64,000 bases of DNA from Bombardia bombarda. Taxonomy: Eukaryota; Ascomycota; Sordariomycetes; Sordariales; Lasiosphaeriaceae. The notes beneath the pieces are model-generated. The model saw only the letters and a program-made list of their open reading frames with translations, was not told the origin of the DNA and did not search any database. Positions within the stretch are counted from its first letter, which is position 1. Each line of letters opens with the position of its first letter. Shown here in pieces: positions 42,538 through 55,003 of this stretch. The translations under genes were made by a program, and so were the position numbers. The stretch spans positions 6,200,001 through 6,264,000 of the forward strand of contig JAULSR010000002.1 of NCBI GenBank assembly GCA_030512295.1. The letters run 5' to 3'.

Positions 42538-44631
42538 TTAAGGAACCCAACCCCAGACCCATGCCCAAAGGTATCGAATCCGGCCCCATATCTGCCAGCC
42601 GTATCCAGCCTCAGGTCCAACAAAAGTAGAGCCATGCGATTGACCACTTCCCCAGGCCTGCCCAAGCCACCTCCAGACTGGCCACACCCACCCTCCAATC
42701 GTCCTGCCCACCCAGCTGCCAGAATCCCAGACAGCTACTCCTGGCACGCTCCCCAAGTACCAGAGATATCCGGCCAAAATGCTCAGGCATCCAAAGGCGT
42801 ACCCAACCGTCCTCAAGAAGAACCCGAGCGCCTCAAACCCGACATAATGCACGGCATTATTCACCTTGTTGACCAAACCACCAATCTCAGAATCCGGAAA
42901 GTTGCGCGCCACCCCGAGGGTCAAGGCGGCCCCCCACATCACCAGAAAGCACACCGAAAACTGCAACAGCCACAGGCGCCGCCGCCTCCGCCTCAACCGC
43001 TGCTGCTCGCGCACCCACTGGTCCAGCGTCGGCTGCGTCTCGAGCTGCTCCCCCGCCGGCGCGACCAGGCCGATATAGTAGACGACGTACGACTTGAACA
43101 GCGTGGTGATGGTCTCGCCCTGCGCGTCGTCGTGTCTGAAATAGCTAGGTATAGCTGCATCGGGTGATGAATCGTCGGAACTCGTCGTGCTGGCCTCACT
43201 ATACTGGACATCCATCATGGCGAACCGCTGCAGCATCGGCCACAGCACGATCTGCACCTTTGCTATGCGCGACGGCGGGAACCACGTACCCCCGACTGCA
43301 TCGCCCTGCATCGCTGGCTCGTTGGCGGCGGCAATGGCGGCGTCATCCGGCGGGGATTGGCTGTTTCCTTGCAGGGGGTTCAGCAAGAGCGCGTTCGCCA
43401 GCGATGCTCGCGCCTGGCGAACGTAATAGCTGGAGGTGCTTTCTACAGGTTCGGCTGGAGCACCAGCTTTTCCCTGCCTCTCGCTTTCCCATCGCTGCCG
43501 CGTGAGAGAATCCAGCTTGTCGGCAGCGGCCTTGGACCGGTTATAGATGTCTTCGTCGTAATGGCGCTGGTCCAGATCCCACGGCTGGCCGGGAAGCGGC
43601 CAGCTGAAGCGAAAGATGTCTTTTGACCATCGCGTGCCGATGGACAGGTAGCCCGCCTCGGCCACGATGTCGTGCACGTCCTGGTGTATCTTTCTGAGCG
43701 ACTCAGCATTGGCTTCTGGGAACCACTCGTCCATGATGCGGACCAAGGGCAACAGCATCGACGTGGTTTGCATAGCAAGCCTGTCCACTTGGTCCCAGAA
43801 ATATGGCGTCAGGGTGTCACCGCCAAGTATCGAGCGGACAGCTGTTGAACGGAGAGCAGTGCGTTCATATCCTGGAATAAACAGACTTTAGTATGACCAT
43901 GTGGCATCTTTTCAGGAGGTAAACGAAGCAAAAACAGTCCAAAGAGGGCGAGCCTCCTCTTGGTATGCATAGATAGACCACGCGCGCTCACCTTCATGCT
44001 GAATAGTAACGTGATCCTGCGCCTCCAACATCTGCATCTGCATCTGATTCGCTCCAAAGAGCAGCTCCTCAAAGACACTCGTCGTCAGAACCCTCCCGAT
44101 GATGCCCATCACGAGATACTTCCGGTTCAGCATCTTCGTCAGCATGCCATCCCACCCGCCCGCGAACCTGTCCTGCCGCGCAACGAGCGACGCGTAGAAC
44201 ATGAACTCCTTCGAGAACTTCCCCGCCAGCCAGACAGATTCCTCCCACGCCTCGGGTTTGATATCCGCGAACCCAAAGCAGTCGTCGGCAAACTTCTTGA
44301 CGCGGAGCCACAGGTCGATATATACATGCTCGAACCAGCCCGACTCCATCTCCTCGACAGGCCACTGCTTTATGAAGCGCATCCGCGTCGGTCTCCATGT
44401 GTCCTTGAGATCGCTGAGACTGCGCTGCTTCCGCCACCACCTCCGGTCTTGAATCGCCAGCCGCGAGGGGGACCAATCCGGCCGAATGAGGTTCTCCTCA
44501 ATGCCGAGAGCCTTGATCTTTCTCTTATGTTGGGCACTCTCAGGCAGAATCTTGTACGTGCTTCTGGTCTGGTCGGACCCCGCGAGTCTGGCGGCAAACC
44601 CAGGATCCGCAACCACTGACTCTCCAGACAT
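42538..44631 (-). CDS. Fungal membrane protein of unknown function, 657 residues
   Basis: Two exons, 44631..43992 and 43871..42538; the 120-nt intron joins GAA G to GA TAT, restoring QHEGYERTALRS. The soluble N-terminal two thirds are rich in Trp and charged residues (RRWWRKQRSLSDLKDTW, then a block around FEELLFGANQ). A low-complexity, Ser/Ala-rich linker follows at about residues 355-400. Near the C-terminus there are two hydrophobic segments, LWLLQFSVCFLVMWGAAL and VGYAFGCLSILAGYLWYL, and the tail is strikingly Trp/Gly-rich (RYLWAWVWGWVP). There is no signal peptide. I do not recognise the family; length and conservation of splicing argue that it is a real gene. Confidence 0.8.
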
Positions 44632-45515
44632 AGTTATTTGTCTCTTTAGGGTCGGACGGTTGGTCGTTTATCAGCTTTGACGGTTTTCTTCTTCGATGCC
44701 GGGTTGGCTAAGTACTCGTCGAGGTTGAAGATCGAGGCGGACTGGACTTCGTCACGATATGCCAGGACCGGTCATGTATATCATGACAATATGGCATTTT
44801 TGGGAGAAGCTAGGATAGTGAGTCGAAAAGACAAAGAGATAGCTATGATGTAGCCTACTCCGGCGGGAGGTGGTGATAAAACAAAGGGTCCATGATAAGA
44901 CAAAGAAGTCTCACGCAAACTGAAAGGGGAAGAGTTGGAACATGCCGTGAGCCGCACAAGAGTTTCCATGACGGAAAAGGTTAAAAAGATCAAGCAATGT
45001 CAACCTATCATCAGCTTCGGGTCCCTTGTAGGGAATAGAGTATTGGTTCGTTTTCCGGGCGGCAGACAATACCCTGCCCGCCCCTATTAGTATGTGATTG
45101 AACATTCCGGCCATCAATGGGGACTTGCCATTTCCCCAAAGCACCGTTTCCAGGATAAAGCGAGCAAATGATAGCGTTAACATTCCTATTCTTATAAAAG
45201 ATTAGGTGCCTCCCTTGAATTGTATCAAGAAAGAAAAGAAGAGAAAGATGAAAACAAAAGACTCCTGATAAAATAGTGGCGCTACTACTTGAATTACCCC
45301 CATAGCCATAACCACCCCCAACTCCATTTGACACACCAGCACGACGCTTCCTTTGTTTTTAATTGCACTGAACTCTTGTCGCCGTATTACCTGTGGCCAG
45401 ATCCGAGCCCCTATCACAACCATATGTAGGAGCTAATGTGCACTAGAATTGGATTTGCCCCGTCAAGAGGGAGATATAACAACATAATGACTTGGTATGC
45501 ACAAGTCTGCCAGCC
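44632..45515. promoter_or_regulatory. Upstream region of the membrane-protein gene and 3' flank of RSC4
   Basis: About 0.9 kb of non-coding sequence with no gene recognised. Confidence 0.5.
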
Positions 45516-48299
45516 CTATTTTGGTAGATAGGCGTTGATAGTATACTTCTCCAGCTCGCAGTCCTCACCGCCAGGCAGTTTTTGGCCCCTTGGAAGTGTT
45601 GCAATCATGGTCACTACTATCAGGTTTGTCCCAGGATGCAGCAACAAGTCAAAGACCATAGCATGCGGCGGGAGAGGATCATCTGGGATGGGTAGTGGCG
45701 TAGCCCTGCCTACCGTCTGGTTATTGATGGTAACGAAGAGGCGGTATTGGCGCTGCTGTTGTTCCAAGAACGCGAGACGGGGTATGAGCTGCAGCCGGTT
45801 ATGGCTCACCGGAAGGTGAACGGTAAAGTTTTGCTGGGCAATCTTTGGGTGAGCAGGAAACTCAAACCTGCATCTGCGCTCCAGTGGAATGGTGGGATGA
45901 GTCCGAATCAGGACGCCCGTGATGAGCGCGTCGGCAGCACCTACCAAATCATGTCAGCAATGCACACAATTATCATGACCAAGGTATAAATCATATGGAA
46001 GCTTACCTCGACCTGGCGCACGGAACTTCTTGTCATACACGGGTGGAGGAGGTGCCGGCGCCGCCACAGGTGGGTGGCCGTTCTGAAGTGGCGGGCTCGG
46101 AACGAACTGCTGGAAGTTTGGCCCGGGGATTGGGTTTCCGTTGGGTATGAATGAGTTGACGCCATTGAGCCCGGGTAGGGCTGCTGGCGATTGTTGAACA
46201 CTCCCTTCGCGTTTTGCGTTGTTGATGGATGGGCTCGGAGAAGCTCCCGACACAGAGAGGCTCCTTGCTTTGTCTAGTTGCCCGAGGTGAATGGGTAGCA
46301 CAGGTGTAATTGCCGCCGGAGGTAAGGCTCGATTGCCATTCACGAATCCGGGACCATCTGAGCGGTTTGAGTCACTGGATTGTCCTGTTGGAGGTGCTGG
46401 TGATGCAGCAGCACTCCCTTTAGACCCGCCGACGTGGATGGTGATCTTCTTAGGACCACTAACAACAGGTGTTTCTGAGCCAGCCTGTACCTTGAGTTTG
46501 ATTTTGGGCTGAGGAGGCTCTTGAATAACAGCCTTTGCCTCTTCAACCTCGGCCTCAAAGCTTTTCTGTATCCTGGTCGTCAGTGTCTGTCCTACTGCAG
46601 CCCGGATTCTGTCTAACGTACCTGGAGCTCAGTCGCCATCTCATAGACAGGGCTACCTTCCTCGTTATAGTAGTGAGCATTGGTCCACAGAAGACTGGTT
46701 TTCTCCTCAAATGCAGCCCAGCTCTTGAAGTCGCTCACTCCAGTCGCAAGTTGCCGACCACGGACACCCTTGACCATTTTCTGCAGCCCCTTTAAAGACA
46801 GGGGCTCGGTGATAACAGCGAAGTAGTCCTTATAGGAGCGTGGGGGCAAATTGATGAAGTCCAAAAAGTAAGGATCGCTGACTCTTGTTAGTACACAAAA
46901 CAAAGTGGGGGGGGTAAACTAGAGAGCAAATGCTTGCCTTCCATCCGGCTTCCGGATGAGCTCCTCGATGATCTTCTCCTGACCTTGCTGAAAATTGAGG
47001 CCCTTGTACGGTATGCCTTCATACTCGTGATCAGCCTTTGATCTGGAGTTTTTGCCTGTCCTTCTGACAGGTGTCGACTCTCCGCTCCTAGCCGGCCGAC
47101 CGGGTCCTCTTCTTTTCAAAACAATCTTCCTGGGGTTGTCGTCTTCGTCGTCCTCGTCATCCTCTTCGTCTTCATCATCATTTTCTTCGTCACCATTGTC
47201 GTCAGCTTCAGCATCTTCCGCTTCCGCATCTTCTGCTTCAGCATCCTCGCCCTCGGCATCTTCCTCGCCCTCAGCGTCCTCATCGCCAGCAGCATTTCCC
47301 TCTCCTTGAGTATCTCCGTCAACGGGTTCAGCATCGTGTTCCGGCTCCGGCTCCAGATCTTCTGGGATTGGCGCTGCCTGGCAGCTGTAGCTAGGAATGA
47401 GCTTGTAGGCGGGGTTGGTCTTTGTCATATAATTGCTAAGCGCCTTTCGCACACGCTCGGCATCTTCAAAAACCTCGGAACCCTTGTTGTAGTACTCTTT
47501 CGCGTTGGTGACCATGCGCTTGAAATAGCCCTCGAGCTCTGACATGTTGGCAAAGTCCTGGCTGTGAAGCTTGCGCTCAATTGTCTTGAGGGAAATGGGC
47601 ATCCGAATACGCTTGTAGTAGTCTTCATTTCCCTCACGGGGAAGCACGTTCTCGAAGTAGCTTGCAACAAGGCGGCCGCTATTGTTCAAAGTGTTAGCTT
47701 GCTTCGGTGTCAGGAGCAGCACGAGCCTCGCAATGATTGTGGCCCAGCTGCTATTGAAGTGCACATTCACCCACCTTTTGTCCTTGGTCCTCCGGATCTG
47801 TTCGAGGAAAGCTAGGCCATAGGAAGTGGTCGACTCATGACTCTCGCCCTTCATGAGGTCGTAATCGGTCGGGGGCTGTATCCATGGTTAGCGAGCCTGG
47901 TTGTGTGCGGCGGTGTGCGCGCAGTTGCATGTTTTGGGTAGAAGATAGGTGAGCCCGATGGGGCACAGGCATCAAGGTAAACAAGGCCATGGTCGGCCGA
48001 CGAGGGTGGAGGAGAGGTGTCGGGTCGGGGCCGATGGCCAGCAGCACCAGTGCACCAGGACCGCTGCACGGTCGGCGTCCACTTTGCATTGCCCTGGCAT
48101 CCGGCATCCGCCTTCACTTGAGTGTCTCCCCTTCCATTAAAAACAAAAACCCGCCCAATGCACTCAACCGCAAGGAATAAAAGGTAAATACTGAATGCGC
48201 GCGACTCACCCCGGGCACCTTTCGGCGCTTGGCTGCGCGATCTTCGCCCTCTGCGGCGCCGGCTCCTGTTGAGCTCGTCGCCTTCCGTTTATTGTCCAT
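45516..48299 (-). CDS. RSC4: RSC chromatin-remodelling subunit Rsc4 (tandem bromodomains)
   Basis: Bromodomain subunit of the RSC ATP-dependent remodeller, reading acetylated histones (known). Five exons, 48299..48210, 47875..46938, 46877..46622, 46565..46007 and 45940..45516, give 755 residues. The first bromodomain is at about residues 80-150 (YFENVLPREGNEDYYKRIRM, PISLKTIERKL, AKEYYNKGSEVFEDAE); the second spans exons 2-3 (INLPPRSYKDYFAVITEPLS, ALLWTNAHYYNEEGS-like block). Between them is a very acidic repeat (EDAEAEDAEAED) and RKIVLKRRGPGRPARSGE, an AT-hook-like motif. The C-terminal exon matches the conserved RSC4 tail (FEFPAHP, HLPVSHNRLQLIP). Intron 2 (46937-46878) is a GC-AG intron. 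Intron 1 is unusually long (334 nt). Divergent from CKS1. Confidence 0.88.
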
Positions 48300-49996
48300 C
48301 GTTGCGGCGTGCAGATCAATCGGGATTCTGGCGGGAGTTAAGAGCTATGCATCAAGACAGTCCCAGTTCTTCTCAGACAAGTGCAGGCGTGGCAATCGCT
48401 GTTGTGGTGATGCGGCGACAACTTGAAGCTGGCGCTCTGGAGACGCGTTGGTGGTGATCGAGTTCGGCGGGCGCAAAAAATGACACGACTTTAGTGGACA
48501 CCGCACCGCACTGCCAGTCAAGTCTCCAATAATGGCCGCCGGCCAAAAAAAAGTGACAAGCACGAATGCTGCTGTAAGTGCGCGAAGGGAGCCAATTACG
48601 GGCCAAAACTTTTGTAAATGACACCGAAATGGAAAGCAACCGACCTGGTCAACCGCTTCAGCATCACATTGAGATGCGGGCCTTGCTCAACGAAGAAAAT
48701 CGACTTTGCATTGGGAGTTTGGCTGGACCGTGGTACTTTGTCTTTTGCTCCATCACAGAATGCAATGCACAAGCCGCCAGTGTTGCCGCATATCTCAGGC
48801 GAAAACATCAGGCTTGACTGGACAAGCCTACCGTGCTGTATTATGTCAGCAGGCTGCCTTTCTCCTCTCCCATTGGCCAATGTAAAGCTGCGCTAGCTGG
48901 GGCCTATTAAACTTATTTACATATTATGTCAGCAGCCTCCCTTGCATCCTCCCGCCATTACAATCCAACCTTGGTTTGATGTTAGTTTGGTTCTTGGGAT
49001 AGGGGTCCTGGCCAAAACTTTCCGACTTCGCGACAAAACGACCGAGTTTCACGAAACAAAAAAAATGCTCTGCTGAATAGGGGATATGATGGTATATCTA
49101 CACGCAGATTTTCGGTGTTGACAAACGTTTCTTGGCCGTGAAACTGCTGCAAATCGAAGATTTGACCGGGATCCCTGCGCTAAGAACCAAACTAACAATC
49201 AAACCAGGGCAGGCTATTCCAGGTACCTAAGGGTACGAAATAAGGAAATACCTACCTAGTAAACACAGACGATGTAAAATATTGATTGCAGTGTTATGAA
49301 GGTCGATAATGCTACTGCTGCTAATACTTTCATGTATGTTTAAAGCTCAGCTAGAATGCTTTACACCTATTATCTGTTCTAAGAACGATTCACTCCCGCC
49401 AGTACAAGTACCTAGTACCTTGTGGTGCGGGTGCCCCATGCGTCAGAGCCCGGTGCCTGCAGGCACGATGCGGTGGTGGAGGGGTCGTCCCACCTGCTCC
49501 AAACCTAGACCTCCCGCTGCCCGCAAAGATTTAATGCGCCCTCCAAAGATCTCCACCCTTGCTAAACTGATTTGTTGATGGTCACGCACTTCGCGCCCCC
49601 CCGTCGACCGGCCAACTCCTCCTCGGTACCTGCCTCTTGCGCTCAGAGCAGCTTTTATTTTGAGTCTGCCTGCAGTCTGCACCACATTAGAATTCCATTT
49701 GCTAGACTACCTTGGCCATTCACCCCCAGCGCAACCGCGTCTCCCATCGCGTGCTCCACTACTACTACAATACTGACGCGCCAAATTGCGGGTCTCGACT
49801 GTCTACAACCCACACGAACTTTTGCCCCACGTGCCCGCATCCGAGAGTCGATCTTCCTCAACGCGTGCTGTTCACGAGCATCAACCCGAACCGCTAATAT
49901 TAATCGTGCAAACACTCTGTCGCTAAGCGGGCTGAGCTCTGTCTTTTGTCGCGCATCCGCCACTTTATTCGTCTCGAAATCACTTGCACGCCTAAG
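48300..49996. promoter_or_regulatory. Divergent region between RSC4 and CKS1
   Basis: A 1.7-kb non-coding region. No gene, tRNA or repeat array was recognised. The 3' part, from about 49640, is the probable CKS1 promoter and leader. Confidence 0.5.
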
Positions 49997-50600
49997 ATGC
50001 CGAACCCTACCCCCGAGGAGATGGGCATTGACACCAAGCGCCGCAATCCGAAGCCGCGCTCCGTCACCGACGAAGAGTTCCAAAAGCTTCAGCAATTCGG
50101 TGCCAACGTTATCTATTCCCCCCGGTACGTGCCGTCCCTGAGCCCCGGGCCCCGGGCCCCGTCCCTGGGCTATTGGCGCCCTCATTGTTTGGGTTTCCCA
50201 CTGACACTGCCCCTGCAGATATGCCGATGACGAGTACGAGTACCGCCACGTGCAGCTGCCCAAAGCAATGCTCAAGGAGATTCCGAGACCGTACTTCGTT
50301 CACCCGGATAGTGAAGTTACCATGCTACTGAAGCTTCTCTGGGAGGACGAGTGGCGGGCAATGGGCATTACACAGGTGGGTGAAGCCCCTGCGAAATCCC
50401 CCGCTTTAAAGACCTGACGAAATTAACACTGGCGTTCAGAGTCTTGGCTGGGAACATTACGAGGTCCACGAGCCGGAGCCGCATATTTTGCTCTTCAAGT
50501 AAGCATCCGCATCCTAAGGTGCCGACGTGACATGGCGGGCGAGGCGGCTGGCTGACTGCAACTGAATAGGCGCCCCCTCAACTACCAGCCTCCGAAGTGA
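49997..50600 (+). CDS. CKS1: Cyclin-dependent kinase regulatory subunit Cks1
   Basis: Small adaptor that binds Cdk1 and phosphorylated substrates in cell-cycle control (known; Suc1 in fission yeast). Four exons, 49997..50124, 50219..50375, 50440..50498 and 50570..50600, give 124 residues. The Cks signature is complete: IYSPRYADDEYEYRHVQLPK (about 40-59), LWEDEWRAMGITQSLGWEHY, HEPEPHILLFKRPLNYQ. The anion-binding Arg and the HxPEPH hinge are present. The ATG at 49997 gives MPNPTPEEMG; an open frame extends 5' without an ATG and is ignored. Conserved residues fall on both sides of each junction, so the splice model is firm. Confidence 0.95.
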
Positions 50601-52294
50601 GCGACTGGTGAAGGACGGACAGACAGAGAATATTTAGGACTTGTACCATATCTTGCATTACCATGATACTCACGACCGCATAGCGACCCCTCACCTTTAT
50701 TATTTTCTGGGCATAATGCGTCGATGATATAGGGACAACTTACCGCCTTACGAACCCATCCGCCCACCCTGATCTTCAACCCGATTATAGACCGCAAAGC
50801 CGTACGGAAACCCCTCCCAACCCTCATGGTGGCTCAGTGGGTTCGATTAAAGAAAAGCCGGGAGAGATGGCGAGGACACAATAAGCAGCCGTATGGAAGC
50901 ATTGGGTTTCCTTTTGGTGGAAAATCCGAGCAGTTTTGCGAGTGTGGGCGGCTCTTGTGGTCGCCATTGAATTAGCTTCCGGAAGGGATATATGCATCTA
51001 GACCAGTGGCCGGGCGGAGGTCGTTGGTTATGTAGGCAGTCATGAAAGTCGATGAAGAAAGGCCCCTTTTTAGAGCAATTATTCCCTTATATGAGTGACG
51101 GTACCTGATTGCGCGTGTTCGCCTCCACCTAGCTGAGACAAAACAAAGTCTCCCCAGAAACGCGACTGGGAGGGGTTGCGTTATAACATTGGTCGAATCG
51201 GTCCTTCCCCATTATATCGCGAAAACGGACCTATAAGCGCCTGCAAGCCCGTGCAAAAGTGCTCTTAGCTTTTTGCATTGTTGCTCTGTTTTACCTGGCT
51301 TCAATCACTTCACATTTGTCAACACTTCCATGTTCCGTCAACAACGGCAGCGCAGTACGTGAGAGCAGGACACGCTGTCAAACTGATCTTTCGCCAGCGA
51401 CTAATATATACCTACCTTACCTTTGGCACCTCAGTCCAGGTTGAACCCAATCAAGAAGGTCAATTGTAGGAGCAGGTGCAAACGGCAGGCAGGCAGGATG
51501 CACGCTACGGACCGCTGCTACATATAATATCCGGGATACGAAGTTCGTACTGTGTATTCACACGTGGGGTGTTTCCCCAGACCGGGCGTTTGGATGACAC
51601 CGGGCGGTTCCATGGGTTCTTTCCACTCCAAGTGGCCAGTTGGGACATGGTGGTCCGGCCGGCAAGGTGGCCTGGATGTGCTGATTCTTTTTGCTTCTGG
51701 ACACCTTTCAACTACCTACCGTAACTGGTCATCAACTGGCCATGTTTGAGTAATCGACATGGTCAGATAAAAACTTCCAATTCAGCCGGACTGGTCGGCA
51801 CTTCTCTTTGTAATTTATTCCGTCTTCATCTTTTATTGTTCTTCTATTCAGCACCTAATATTGCACTGCACGTCTGGGTATTTCTTCCTGTCTTGCTTTA
51901 TCGTTATCGGACGGGCCAATCGATCTCGATAAGCTACGTACCTATTCAACAAGTCGGCGGCAGCGACCAGCGCGTGGTGGTCCCCTGCAGCTACGTACTA
52001 AGGTAGAACAGGCAGGCATTGACGTCAAACCACACCGACCTATCCACCACCCACACCCACACCCACACACCCGCGGACCCAGACCCCCAAGGTGACAACG
52101 AGCTGCCCACGGAAAGGACATCAAGCAGTTTCAGACTCTTGGGCGTCGGGAGAATAGCCAGTTCTGAAAGCAACCCACATCCATACATTATATGCCTATC
52201 TAAATTCGGCCCGCGTGCCGAAGCAGCCTACCTGTCTCTTTACCATTGAGACTGTTCTAAAAAGAACGGCGGGCACTCATTCATATTAGCCACC
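50601..52294. other. Intergenic region between CKS1 and ERO1
   Basis: A 1.7-kb non-coding region. A small (CCCACA)n tract is at about 52049-52072. The last few hundred bases are the likely ERO1 promoter; no unfolded-protein-response element was confidently identified. Confidence 0.5.
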
Positions 52295-54354
52295 ATGAAA
52301 CCCGCATCCCGCCTCTTCTACTTGTCGCTTTTCGCGCTCTGGGGCCCCCAGGTCCAGTGCCAAAGCCAAGACGCCTCTCAAGATGCCTGCGCGGTATGCA
52401 CCCGCCATAACCCTTTTTGTCTTCTTTAGCTCTTCCCTTCTCCGTGTCGCCTGTGGGACGACGCTCGAGGCGGCGCACATAGAATGTCCCCATGACTTTT
52501 CTTCTAACGCTTCCTTCTCCCAGATCTCGCCCAAGGCCATCGTCAGCGATGCCTGCGCTTCCTACTCGACCCTCGAGCGGCTGAACCGCAACGTCAAGCC
52601 TGCCCTGGACGAGCTGACCCAGACAACCGACTTCTTCTCTCATTACCGACTCAATCTCTTCAACAAAAGATGTCCGTTCTGGAACGACGAGAACGGCATG
52701 TGCGGCAACATTGCCTGCGCCGTCGAGACTCTGGACAACGAGGCCGACATCCCCGAAGTATGGCGAGCCAGCGAGCTGGGCAAGCTGGAGGGTCCCCGGG
52801 CCAAGCACCCAGGGAAGGGGGTCCAGAAAGAACGGCCCGAGCGGCCGCTCCAGGGCAAGCTGGGTGCCGACGTTGGCGAGAGCTGTGTGGTGGAGTACGA
52901 CGACGAATGCGATGATCGGGATTACTGTGTGCCCGAAGACGAGAGCGCATCCTCTAAGGGAGACTATGTTAGCCTTCTTCGGAACCCGGAGCGGTTCACC
53001 GGCTATGCCGGCGACGGCGCCAAGGGTGTCTGGGACGCAGTATATCGCGAGAATTGCTTCCAAAAGAGCTCATTCCCGGAGTCGGCAGCGCTCGGTAAGA
53101 TCACGACGCCCAAGGGACCGGCTGCAATGGACTTCAAGGCCGTGATCGATGCCGCTGGGCGGCAGCAGGCTCTCGAGGAGCAGCGGCAGCATAACCCGCT
53201 GACCCCCTTCGTGGCGAAGACTGGTCTGGAGCATGAGGACGAATGCTTGGAAAAGCGCGTCTTCTACCGGGTTATGTCTGGCATGCACGCGAGCATCTCC
53301 ACTCACTTGTGCTGGGACTTTCTCAACCAGACTACGGGTCAGTGGCAGCCGAATGTCAACTGCTACATTGGCCGCCTGCATAAGTACCCCGAGCGCATCA
53401 GCAACTTATACTTCAACTACGCCCTCCTGACCCGCGCCATCGCAAAGCTTGGTCCCTACCTCTCCCGGCATGATGCCTACACGTTCTGCACCGGGGACCG
53501 CGGCCAGGATGCCGCCACGCGCGCCAAAGTCTTGGCCGTCACCGAGAAGGCCTCGAGCGTACCGCAGATCTTTGACGAGAGCCTCATGTTCAAGAACGGC
53601 GAGGGCCCTTCATTGAAGGAGGATTTCCGCAACCGCTTCCGCAATGTTAGCCGGCTGATGGATTGCGTCGGCTGCGACAAGTGTCGCCTGTGGGGCAAGC
53701 TGCAGACGGCCGGCTACGGCACCGCGCTCAAGGTTTTGTTCGAGTTCGATAATAATGATGAGCCGCAGCCGCCCCTGCTCAAGCGTACCGAGCTTGTGGC
53801 CCTATTCAACACCTATGCCCGCCTCAGCAGCAGCTTGACAGCCATCCAGAAGTTCCGAACCATGGTCGAGGAGGCTGAAGCCGCCGTACCCGATCAACTT
53901 GACCAAGGTAGGAAGGAGGCTGAGAAGCCCAACCACATCCCAGATCGGGCCAAGAAGCCACGTCATGTGATTGTGTCGACCATTGTGTCGACGTCCACAG
54001 AGCCGCTCACGCCGGCACCGTCGGAACCAGTCGAGGGTGATATTGTGGATGATCACGATTTGCCAGAGTATGAGAACAACACATTCAGGTCAGCGTTTGA
54101 CGAGGAGATTGGCAAGGTCATGACGGCCTTGGGTCAGGTTTGGGACAGCTGGGTAGCCTTCCCCAGGATATGGTATGTCTATAAATCTCTTCCTCTGGTG
54201 AATCCCCATTGACGTCTTCCATTCTTGACTAACAAAAATCTCCAGCTGGTATATCATTTCTACAGAGCTCGTGCGGTTATGGCAGTTCTACATTGGCCTT
54301 CCTGTATCGCCGAGGACCTGGGGGTTTGTGCGACCCGATGCGGATGAGCTATAA
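52295..54354 (+). CDS. ERO1: ER oxidoreductin Ero1
   Basis: FAD-dependent thiol oxidase of the ER lumen that reoxidises protein disulfide isomerase (known). Three exons, 52295..52393, 52524..54172 and 54246..54354, give 618 residues. Exon 1 encodes a signal peptide, MKPASRLFYLSLFALWG followed by PQVQCQ, and joins in phase to ISPKAIVSDACASY. The shuttle and structural cysteines are in KRCPFWNDENGMCGNIAC (about residue 83 on). The catalytic motif CVGCDKCRLWGKLQTAGYGT lies near residue 413. The last exon adds CWYIISTELVRLWQFYIG and a polar end (RPDADEL), which may help retention. Reading through to 54212 would end falsely after VYKSLPLVNPH; the TG|C junction is the better model. Convergent with FAB1. 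Confidence 0.94.
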
Positions 54355-55003
54355 ACTTTTTCAAGAACCAGAGCGGTTTAGTGAAAACATTGAGTAGCCC
54401 AGTATATTCACACATTGCATCGCGGGTTGTATTTATATGTACATAGCAAAGACAGAAACAAGTATCAGAAGCATCTAGAAACCAGCGTTTATGGACAACG
54501 ATGGAAAAGCGTCACAGTCTAAGTACTGTTCTCACCCCATTCGCTTCCCTTGTCGAGTGTGTTTTGCCTTGCCTTCCTTTCGTTTGCTCCTGTAGCTGGC
54601 CCTCAACCCGAAGTAAGAAAAGTCATAACGTGTCCTCGATTCCTACTTATTTTGGTATATATATGCGCCCATAATTATGTCTCAGATAAACCCCCAACTT
54701 CCCGACCTAAACATGATAGCAGTGCCAATAAAGCGACGATTGCCAAGGTAGTATGAGATGCCTTTAGGGAGCTGTCCCCAGCGCTTCACCCCATGCCGCC
54801 CATCCAAATCCCGAGTCCCTGAAGAGCCAGACGATTAAAGACTATCTTGTGAACCCGCCGTCCACCATCCACCTCTCACGATTCTTCCCTTAAAATAAGC
54901 CATATCCCGCCTCGCTTCGCCGGGCTCGCGCGTAAGCATGATAGCCATGCATTAATACCCCAATGCAAAATAGAACGTCGCGTGTTGTTTCACCCATGGC
55001 CAC
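54355..55003. other. Convergent 3' region of ERO1 and FAB1
   Basis: A 649-bp region with no gene recognised; it carries the 3' ends of two converging transcripts. Confidence 0.5.

Noticed and set aside
43912..44631. Membrane-protein gene ending at 43912
   Set aside because: The stop lies in an intron; splicing at 43992/43871 joins two halves in phase.
52383..54212. ERO1 as a single-exon gene starting at 52383
   Set aside because: The upstream ATG with a clear signal peptide and a good intron fits the family better, and the 3' end needs the last exon; kept only as an alternative leader.
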